Below are positions 56,330-64,000 of a DNA stretch of 64,000 nt, piece after piece. Below the pieces are notes generated by a model. The model was not told the origin of the DNA, made no database searches, and saw only the letters and a list, made by a program, of their open reading frames with translations. The stretch lies in assembly GCA_025200525.1 (NCBI GenBank), contig CM045761.1, positions 77,467,551 through 77,531,550 on the forward strand, written 5' to 3'. How positions within the stretch are numbered: position 1 is the first letter of the stretch; every line of letters starts with the position of its first letter. This DNA is from Camellia lanceoleosa. Lineage: Eukaryota > Streptophyta > Magnoliopsida > Ericales > Theaceae. Made by a program: the position numbers and the translations under genes.

Positions 56330-57553
56330 ATGGAGGCTTTTCTTGTCCAAAATCTCACAAATTGGATTGCTTCCTTAGACGGCTCGGAAAGGTTGAATTT
56401 TCGGGGCTTCGGCATAAATGCACTATTCACGTTGAGTCGCACTCCGCCGTGTTTTCCTTTCCTTTATGCCGCGGCAAGGTTTTGGAATCCAATAACACAT
56501 GTAGTTTGCTTTGGCAGGCAAGAGATATGTCCTACTTTCGAAGACTTCCAAGTTTTGATGGAATCCGAACGTAATGAAGAAATTTTGCCACAATTCTACT
56601 TTGGCCACATCCAAGCCTTAAGAGGGATGTGTGGACTCACTTTGCATGACGCTCGGTCATTGACTCGCGATGGAGTGCTGGATATCCCCAGCTTGATTCG
56701 TCGGTTTTCCAACGCCGGTAACCACGACGACCATGACTGACAGGGTTATCGGTGACATGCGCTTTGCTTGTGCATGTTATTTCATTTCTTGCTAGCCCCA
56801 GGCTCCGGTGGGTTTAGCACTCATTTAATTGAAGTTGCCCAGGGCTTAAGAGAGGGCAAGAGCTGCATCGCTATGACATTGGCTGAGACATTGATGGGAT
56901 TGGATGCTTTCTGCTGGCAAGAAACGACTAGATTCACGGGGAGTCCACTACTATTGCAGGTAATGTTTCCCACCCCATCTCTCACATGTTACTCACATCA
57001 CTCGGCCCTCAGGCTTAGTTTTTCTCTCAAAACCCTTTTTCTTAATTTTCTCTCATCGTACACCACTCTATTCTTTAATCTCTCATTTTTCATCCCTCCC
57101 CAGGTGTGGTTGATGGACAAATTGCAGGTTATAGACTCCTGCCCAGCATACTCAATTCGCAGCTATTTCTTCCGACGACGTTTAGTCGATGCGCTTGATC
57201 AGGGATGGTGGTTTGAATGGATGTGCAACTTGTCTGCAGACCGCATTGCTTGGCGGTGCCCTTGGCTCAATCTGCCGGCGATGAGCTACAGCATGACTCG
57301 CCAGCCCGGGATCCAACTGATTGGCATGACACACTGTGTGTTCTATTTTCCTTTCCGGTTCCAGCGTCAATTCGGACATGATCAGATTTGCCCAGAAGAG
57401 GGGATAGAGTACCCTACTGCATTTCTAGTCAGAGGCACGCAGCTTGCTCGGTATGCCACGGCATGGAGGACTAGAGAGTTTCTGGCCCCCGCTTCCACTT
57501 TCAATTACACCCTCTCTGACGAGTGCATAGATTGGCTCAATAAAGAGGCATAG
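56330..57553 (+). pseudogene. TatB antisense DUF7745-like gene
   Basis: Start at 56330 (MEAFLVQNLTNWIASLDGS). Open to 56740 with PITHVVCFGRQEICPTFEDF and MCGLTLHDARSL; a frameshift near 56720 leads to the next open part (56768-) with LLAPGSGGFSTHLIEVAQGLREG and LMGLDAFCWQETT. A 144-bp intron (56960-57103) follows GSPLLLQ; exon 2 reads VWLMDKLQVIDSCPAYSIRSYFF, WWFEWMCNLSADRIAWRCPWLNLPAMSY and RQFGHDQICPEEGIEYP, ending at TAG 57551-57553. The intron has the same length and place as in TatA. Related to DUF7745/plant mobile domain proteins by motif order; the reaction or partner is unknown. Much better preserved than the TatA copy. Confidence 0.75.
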
Positions 57554-58063
57554 GTTGGGCCCACTTTGGCGTCAAAGTCCTCGACCAGCTCTGGGAGGGG
57601 GCGCAAGAACACCTGAGTTATCTATGCCCCGAATTTATTGCTTTAATCATGAATTTCAAGCTTTATTTATGAATGTAATGAAAAATAACTTCAATTTGTA
57701 TTCAAGAGTAGGAGAACTCTGTATGGAAATCAATAAAATTGAAGATTGTAGGTACTGAAAATTTCCTGTTTGGTCCAAAAATGGTTTAAGTTTTAAAAAG
57801 ATTAATTTGAGCAAAATCAACTTTTATTAAAACTTGGCAAAACTATTTTCTATATGAATCAGAATTGGACACGCCTGAGATCTGTCACTGAGATGCATAA
57901 CCCCGGATTCCGACAACTGGAAAGTTGCCCCTAGTCTGTATAGCACTGCACCGGAGATCACAATCGAGCTCTCGAATGTAGAATAGACAAAGATGACTGA
58001 GATGATCAAATGGACAAAGCTGATCGGGGAAGTGTTTATGGCTAGACTTCAGGATGAAGTTGC
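57554..58063. other. 3' flank of the TatB DUF7745-like gene
   Basis: Non-coding, alignable with TatA 2693-3188. Contains ATGAATGTAATGAAAAATAAC and AATCAATAAAATTGAAG, likely 3' end signals. Confidence 0.5.
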
Positions 58064-58268
58064 CTACGTATCCCAAAAATGGGAATCAGGCCTTACGTAG
58101 TTCGGCTTGGGTTCATTCGAGTATTTACACTCTCCTTTTGCGCTCCAACTTTTTTCAAGGCCGCCCTTTATGGCTTTTTAACCTTGCGAGCTCAGTTTTT
58201 ATAATTTCAAATTTTCTGTGCTCTAACTTTTGCCTAGGTCGCCCTTTCGGGTTTTCGGCCTAGCGAGC
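58064..58268 (-). other. Post-pol RNA hairpin cluster, TatB copy
   Basis: In pol sense: hairpin 1 pairs CTAGG with CCTAG (58259-58263 with 58234-58238) with an inner CCC GAAA GGG; hairpin 2 pairs CAAGG with CCTTG (58182-58186 with 58156-58160); hairpin 3 pairs CTACGTA with TACGTAG (58094-58100 with 58064-58070) and TCCCA with TGGGA. Hairpin 1 starts 8 nt after the pol TGA. Confidence 0.6.
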
Positions 58269-58271
58269 CAC

Positions 58272-59700
58272 TCAGGGATAATATTTCTTCAACTTGTCCA
58301 TGTTGATTGGTTGGGAGAACTCTAGGCCATCTAGGTCCATCAGAATGACAGCTCCGCCCAACCAGATAGACTTGATGATGTAAGGGCCAGTCCAATTGGG
58401 CTTGAACTTGCCCCTAGGGTCGTGGATGAGAGCTTGATTGTCTTTGAGCACCAAATCTCCTTCTTTTAAGTTCCTGGACTTAACTTTCTTGCTGAAAGCT
58501 CTGGCGACTCTTCGTTGATAACCTTGAACATGGTACAGTGCTTTGAGTCTTCTCTCATCAAACAGCATGAGTTCCTCGAACCTGCTCTGCTGCCAATCTG
58601 CCTCAGCTATCTGACACTCAGCCAGTACCCGTAACAACGGAACCTCAATCTCAATAGGCAAGATAGCCTCCATCCCATACACCAATGAATACGGAGTCGC
58701 CCCAGAGGAAGTTCGAATTGACGTCCGGTAGCTCCACAGAGCAAATGGCAACTTATCTGGCCAATCCGGTAGGTTTCCACCATTTTCTGCAAAATGTGTT
58801 TGATGTTATTGTTGGCGGCCTCAACTGGCCCGTTGGTCTGCGGCCGATATGTAGATGACTTGTGAAAAGCCACGTTGTATTTGTCCAACAAGTCGATCAC
58901 TTCCTTCTTGAAGTGGGAGCCATTATCTGAAATGATCTCATTCAGAACCCCATAACAGCAGATGACGTTGTTCTTGATGAACTTTGTAACATGTGAAGCC
59001 TTCAGCACCGTGTAAGATTGGGCCTCAACCCACTTTGTGAAGTAGTCTATTGCTACTAAAATGTACTCATGCCCGTTGGACCCTTTTGGAGTGCCAGCTC
59101 CAATCACATCAATCCCCCAGACTGAAAATGGCCACAGCGAAGTCATGTTGTGCAGCCTTGACAGTGGAATGTTCATGCGATTTGCATAGATCTGACGTTT
59201 GTGGCATCGCCGAACAAAACCAATACAATCCTCCTCTGTGGTGGACCAGTAGTAGCCCTGTCTAAGGATCTTCTGGGCTACCATCACCCCGTTTATGTGC
59301 ACTCCGCACTCTCCTCCATGGATGGCCTCCATCAGGCGTTTCGATTCTTCAACATCAACACACAGCTTATGCATTCCCAGATGACCTCTCTTGTACAATT
59401 TTCCCCCGCAGACAATGAACTGAGAAGCCATTCTTTGAATTGCCCTCTTATCCCTAGCGTTTGCTCCTAGTGGATACACTTCCTTTTTCAAGAAGTTCCA
59501 GACATCGTAATACCAAGGATTCTCGTCTTGTATTTCATCTATGGCAGCAAGCAGCTCGTAGGTCGGCACAAACTTCTGTTCGATGATGATCGGATGCATC
59601 CGGACTCTGAAAGAGATGTCTATCATGGAAGATATAGTTGCTAGTGAATCTGTGAACTTGTTGTTTTCTCTTAACAGATGGGTGAAATTCTGCTTCTCAA
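58272..59700 (-). pseudogene. TatB integrase
   Basis: The minus-strand reading from a ~1.25-kb open frame gives the zinc region (HLGMHKLC...GYYWSTTEEDC...CHKRQ), then the catalytic core: FSVWGIDVIGAG (first Asp), IISDNGSHF (second Asp) and NGPVEAANNNI (Glu). After a one-base frameshift near 58770 the C-terminal part continues from MPFALWSYRTS to FKPNWTGPYIIKSIW and DKLKKYYP, TGA at 58272-58274. All three catalytic residues are present; the frameshift separates the core from the C-terminal domain. Confidence 0.9.
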
Positions 59701-59997
59701 ACCGAGGAATTAGCATGTCTAAGGCTTGGTGATAGATTTTCATCTTTTCTTCTTTGACTTTCCAATCTCCTTTAGCTTGAGATACAACAAGGTTTGAGTC
59801 CTTGATGACGTCCAACCGTTTTCCCCTAGTTCTAGGGCGGCTTCTAAACCGGCAATACATGCCTCATACTTTGCCTCATTGTTCGATACTTTGAACCGGA
59901 GTTTGAATGCTAGGGGTATACGGGAATTGTCGGGTGCTATCAGCAACACCCCTATCCCATACCCATATTGGTTTGACACTCCATCAAAGTACATCGT
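59701..59997 (-). pseudogene. TatB second (archaeal-type) RNase H
   Basis: Begins MYFDGVSNQYGYGIGVLL and continues NNEAKYEACIAGLEAALELG; after a frameshift near 59830 comes VIKDSNLVVSQAKGDWKVKEEKM. The Asp in YFDG, the Glu in KYEA and the Asp in KDSNL are the expected RNase H acids. This extra domain is the main evidence for the Tat lineage. Confidence 0.88.
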
Positions 59998-60615
59998 CTA
60001 AGTTTCGTCTTCGACATGCAAGATGGCCTCGTGTGGGAATAGGTACTCAACTGCTTCATCCCCTTCAACTGGGTGATCGGCTAGGAATTCTACTACCGCT
60101 CTTCCTTTTACTGACTTGCGCGTCACATATTTCAGATCGAATTCGGAAAGCAGAAGCAACCAACAAGCTAGCCTACTCGTCAGCGTTGGTTTCTCGAAAA
60201 TATATTTGATGGGATCTAATCTTGAAACCAGCGTTATGAAGTGAGCTAACAGGTAGTGCCGCAGCTTCTTGGTAGCCCATACCAAGGCCAAACAAGCCTT
60301 CTCCAACAGAGTGTAGCGGGTCTCATACTCTATCATTTTCTTGCTTAGGTAGTAGATAGCTCTCTCCACTTTGTCCTCAGACTCTTGTGCAAGCATGTAG
60401 CCCATTGTAGTTTCAGTCGCTGAAAGATACAGAATCAACGGTTTCCCCAGCTCAAGCGGTGACGACACAGGTGGGTTCTGTAAGTATTGTTTGATCTGCT
60501 CGAAAACTGTTTGGCATTGGCCGTCCCATTGGAACTTCGTTCCTTTCTTCAGGAGACCAAAGAGTGGTTCACAAGTCAAGGTTAATTTAGAAATAAACCC
60601 TCTTATGAATTGCAC
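59998..60615 (-). pseudogene. TatB RNase H (first) with reverse transcriptase connection
   Basis: Open 205 residues: MQFIRGFISKLTLTCEPLFGLLKK (end of reverse transcriptase), LILYLSATETTMGYMLAQES, AIYYLSKKMIEYETRYTLLEKACLALVWATKKLRHY and LTSRLACWLLLLSEFDLKYV. A stop at the end separates it from the second RNase H by a single codon. Confidence 0.87.
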
Positions 60616-61450
60616 TTTACCCAGAAAGACTCACACCTCCTTTTCAGTCCTTGGTGGTGGCATTTCTAAGATGGCCTTGATTTTGGAAGGGTCGACCTCG
60701 ATACCTCTCTGTGTGATCAAGAACCCCAGCATTTTCCCTGCTGTAACACCAAACGTACACTTCTGAGGATTCAGCCGCAGCCTATACTCTCTGATCCGTT
60801 GAAAGAACTTTTGCAAGGCAGTGTAATGGCCCTCTCTTTCATTGGACTTGACAATCATGTCGTCCACGTACACCTCAACCTCCTTGTGGATCATGTCGTG
60901 CAATATTGCGGTCGTAGCCCGTTGATACATAGCTCCAGCATTCTTCAGCCCAAACAGCATTACCCTATAGCAATAGGTCCCCCATGGGGTGGTAAAAGTA
61001 GTCTTTTCCTGGTCTTCGGGTCACATCAATATTTGATTGTAGCCAGAAAACCCATCCATGAATGAGAGCAACGCATGCCCTGCAGTGAAGTCCACTAACT
61101 CATCGAATGTGGTAAAGGAAAGTCGTCTTTCAGACTGGCTTTATTCAAATCCCTGAAATCCACACATACCTGAATTCTGCCGTCCTTCTTCAGCATTGGA
61201 ACTATGTTGGCCAAACAAGTTGGGTATTCGGATACCAACAAGAACCCTGCGTCAATTTGCTTGGCGACCTCTTTTTTTATCTTAATGGCCCAATCTGAGC
61301 GGATCCTTCTGAGTTTCTGTTTGATAGGTCGGTTCTCTGGGTCAAGAGGGATCCGGTGCTGTACAATCGCAGGATCGATTCCAGGCATGTCTTTGTAGGA
61401 CCACGCGAAAACATCTTTGAAATCTTTTAATAAATCGACTAAGCGCTCGC
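60616..61450 (-). pseudogene. TatB reverse transcriptase
   Basis: Palm blocks on the minus strand: AIKIKKEVAKQIDAGFL, KDGRIQVCVDFRDLNKASLKDDFPLPH (open to 61095), then after a frameshift SFMDGFSGYNQIL, a TGA near 61021, FGLKNAGAMYQRA and the catalytic YVDDMIVKS (60631-60960), ending LGFLITQRGIEVDPSKIKAIL. A stop near 60630 precedes the connection region. Active-site residues are kept but the frame is broken at least three times. Confidence 0.88.
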
Positions 61451-62327
61451 GCTCCTCCGAAGACAACATGGACCCAATCTGGACCAGCCGCAGGTCCTTC
61501 TCAGTACCAACGTTAATTTGGGTGATTTCATCAACCAAGGGTTTAATGAATCTCTCCTGCTCTTGATCAAGCAAATATTGCAAAACCAGAGGAATTCCTT
61601 CCTCATCGTTTTTATCAAATTTTTGAAAATCCTGATTCAAGCAATAAATTAAGGGCACAGAAAAGTAATCGAAGGCCACAGCCGCATCATTCTCATTAAT
61701 CATTCCCAAGTCGCCCGCTTCCTCTGTTATAACAGACTCAAAAGAAAAAGAAAAAAACGACCTAGACAGGACTGTGGCATCCGAGTTATCACGCCCAGGA
61801 ATACCGGACTTAGACTCAGACGAGTTGGAACCTGATTCCCACCCTACGGACTCAGTGGAATCAGATTCTGGCTCACTACTTGACCCGGTGCTACTCGATA
61901 AGAAGCCTTCCTCGTACTGCCAGACGAGGGAAGGTGTAATGGACGCATCCAAGATATTTGAAGATGGGTCTGCAGCCGTTTCATTCCCAATCATGAATAC
62001 TAAGAGGTCATTCCCCAAGCACTCATGTACAATCAGAGGATCTGAAAGTTGACAAGCCAGTGCTATCCCCATTTCAAACTCTATTTCCTCGGAAACCTCC
62101 TCTTTACACCGATTAGCCTCAACTATCGAGTGTGTTTGCTCCTCGGCAACGTCATCCCCAGATAATTGTAAGTCAAATAAGATCTCAAATCCCAGCAAGC
62201 ACCGCCTCTCTGCATTCAACCATGGCTCTAGGAAGCCGCAGAATGGAAAGCCCTCTCCCACCCGGACAAAGCGTCCGTTTAGCGTACCCCGGATTGATCA
62301 GTGTGTCAACTCAAAATGTCTTTCCAT
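61451..62327 (-). pseudogene. TatB acidic linker between protease and reverse transcriptase
   Basis: The minus strand is open as one frame with the start of reverse transcriptase (61095-62261). It holds Ser/Glu/Asp-rich stretches with no known fold, then QYLLDQEQERFIKPLVDEI, TEKDLRLVQIGSMLSSEERERLVDLLKDFKDVFAW and GIDPAIVQHRIPL. The latter words survive in TatX, which identifies its pol relic. Confidence 0.65.
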
Positions 62328-63254
62328 CTACTTTGTTATGGCCCTTCCGGCCATTTCTTTTCCTTTCCTCACCCAGTCCTCCTTGGTAGGAAAATAACCT
62401 GGACCAAAGGTATGTGGGTTATGCGGCACTTCGGCCGATGTTGCAGCGCCTTTCCGGCCACTGTGCCCTAATCCCATCCTAAGGATGTGCTGTAACTTGT
62501 TCATGAGATACACTGATTGTGCGCTGACATAGACCCCCTCATCAATAGCCAGAATGTTCTGTACAACCCAGGCCTCGGCTAGGGTGAACCCTGACAGGAA
62601 CACATCCTCTGCGCCATGTTCGATCACCAATACTGGCGTAGACATCTCTAGCGGCGGATGGATTGACGAATTCCCAAAAACAATGGCCACCCCCTTCCCG
62701 TGGGGGTACTTCAACATCTGATGGAGGGTGGAAAAAACCGCCTTTACCTGGAGCAGCCACGGCCGCCCTAGGAGTAGATTGAAGGTTGTAGGAACGTCCA
62801 GGACATGGAAGTCAATATCGTGTTGCCCTAGACCAATCTTAGTCTGAACTTGCACAGTCTCCATCACTTCTCTGCTGGTGTTGTCATATGCCCGAATCAC
62901 TTGGGCAGTGGGTACAAAGTCCGCGTGCTTCAACCCGATTGCATATGCTGTCCTTGACGGGCACACGTTAATGGCGGATCCTGTGTCGACAAGAACCACC
63001 GGTATCCACTTGTCTCTACATTCCACAGAGATGTAGAGTGGTTTGTTATGGTTTGCGCCCTCAGGCGGTAGTTCCTTATCAGTAAAGGTTAACGTTAGGG
63101 AAGTTCCTCCAGAAAAAACCAACCCCACCAACTGTTCAGACGTGGTGTCAATTGAAAGTTTGGCTCTGTCCATTGCAGAAAGGACAGCTTGTATGTGTAC
63201 TCTTGAAGCCATAAGCAGTCTCCAGATAGAGATGTCTGCTTGTATCTTCTTCAA
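62328..63254 (-). CDS. TatB aspartic protease region
   Basis: One open 308-residue stretch. The retropepsin motif VVLVDTGSAINVCP lies about a third of the way in, with a flap-like region and FNLLLGRPWL further on (the ILGRPWL block). The N-terminal part reads ASRVHIQAVLSAMDRAKLS; the C-terminal part reads PHNPHTFGPGYFPTKEDWV. It would cut the Gag-Pol polyprotein. It is open across its length and the catalytic DTG is intact, so this may be the best-kept enzyme in TatB; stops lie at both ends, so it is not part of a full polyprotein. Confidence 0.8.
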   Translation of the reverse strand: MKKIQADISIWRLLMASRVHIQAVLSAMDRAKLSIDTTSEQLVGLVFSGGTSLTLTFTDKELPPEGANHNKPLYISVECRDKWIPVVLVDTGSAINVCPSRTAYAIGLKHADFVPTAQVIRAYDNTSREVMETVQVQTKIGLGQHDIDFHVLDVPTTFNLLLGRPWLLQVKAVFSTLHQMLKYPHGKGVAIVFGNSSIHPPLEMSTPVLVIEHGAEDVFLSGFTLAEAWVVQNILAIDEGVYVSAQSVYLMNKLQHILRMGLGHSGRKGAATSAEVPHNPHTFGPGYFPTKEDWVRKGKEMAGRAITK

Positions 63255-64000
63255 CTATTTCGGCACAGCCTCCTCTTCGAGTAACTTTCCTTTCTGTTTC
63301 TCTGCCTCCCTGTCCTTCCTGGACGCATCTGGTTGATCTAGATGTGGGGGCTTGAAGTACTGCCCACTCCTGGTCATGTGGTCCACCTCTCCAAGATACC
63401 AGGTATTATCCGGTTGGTTGTTCCCCCAATCTTCATTTGTGTGGGTGAGACACAGGTCATCGTCCTCCCACCACATTTCGTCGGCCATCAACAAGCAACT
63501 ATCTGGTTTTAGTACAACTGTTCCTGTGCCCACAATATATTCTGTTCCCGTACTCACAGCATATTTAGTCTCCACAGGGGCTTTGGCCTTTCTAACTCTC
63601 TTCAGATCTTCGATCTTCTCTTGTTCAAACTATTTCAATGCAGCTTGCTGCTCAGCATCCTCTGTACTCAAACTGTTTTGATCCCGAGCAAAATGCTTAT
63701 CACTGGTGCTCTCCGGCGGTTGCTCCTGATTCCCGGCCATCATGGCCACTGTTGATGTCTCCATTTCTGGTCGTCCCTGAGCTAACTGAGGTTGTTCAAT
63801 AACATCGGGCTCGTCGCTGAGCCATCCCGTAGCTTCTACTGATCTTTCCAGGTTGAACAAGTTGACGGTCACGTCTCCCGGGTCTTGTTCATTGAAGAAT
63901 TGAAGGTCGGCGATATCCTCTTCCAATTCTGCTAGGTCATCTAACCCTTGATTATGTTCATCTTCCCTAACTACACTGATCTCTGCCTGCACTGGCAATT
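63255..64000 (-). pseudogene. TatB region between gag and protease (runs off the window)
   Basis: Two open minus-strand stretches, 63630-63998 (ISVVREDEHNQGLDDLAELEEDI and GWLSDEPDV) and 63255-63575 (PDSCLLMADEMWWEDDDLCLTHTNEDWG), homologous to TatA 8399-9010. Gag and the 5' LTR lie beyond the right edge. No known domain. Confidence 0.6.

Overview
The window looks like intergenic DNA from a large-genome flowering plant, probably a eudicot. I see no host single-copy gene, tRNA or rRNA. Nearly everything is nested, decaying transposable elements, mainly Ty3/gypsy elements of the Tat lineage (Ogre/Retand-like). That lineage is diagnosed by a second RNase H domain between the normal RNase H and the integrase, and here by LTRs of 3.5 to about 5.4 kb. 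The species cannot be named from the sequence.

Layout. (1) 1-10034 plus 28199-29326: element TatA. Its gag-pro-pol is on the minus strand, and two degenerate genes run antisense to it on the plus strand (a plant mobile domain, PMD, gene tail and a DUF7745-like gene). (2) 10040-28193: element TatX, plus strand, inserted into the gag of TatA with a perfect 5-bp target-site duplication (AGTGC). TatX has 3.5-kb LTRs, a broken gag and almost no pol, but keeps an antisense six-exon PMD gene. (3) 29327-34729: a chromovirus-like Ty3/gypsy element (LTR, PBS, gag, protease, RT, RNase H) that jumps into a piece of its own LTR. (4) 34730-37326: a minus-strand Ty1/copia fragment (gag, PBS, LTR). (5) 37327-40640: AT-rich, LTR-like DNA of unknown class. 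(6) 40717-42195: a truncated PIF/Harbinger transposase. (7) 42196-44811: a composite of another Tat LTR, a gag scrap and an inverted LTR scrap. (8) 44812-64000: element TatB, minus strand, with a ~5.4-kb LTR, PPT, antisense PMD and DUF7745 genes, and gag-pro-pol running off the right edge.

How it fits together. TatA and TatB share one design: pol on one strand, followed by two intron-containing genes on the other strand, each with its own promoter. Introns in an antisense gene are not removed from the sense genomic RNA, so they survive retrotransposition. TatX is a pol-deleted relative that would need pol proteins in trans, yet it keeps the PMD gene, the LTRs, the PBS and PPT, and an RNA region just after the pol stop codon.

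Two signals are not explained by known features. First, nearly every promoter here (LTR promoters and antisense-gene promoters, Ty3 and Ty1 alike) has an upstream array of ~10-bp palindromic motifs separated by ~10-bp spacers, a 20-bp period. Motif sequence is shared among promoters of one element but differs between Tat families. Second, TatA, TatB and TatX share a set of foldable, partly covarying hairpins beginning about 8 nt after the pol stop codon.
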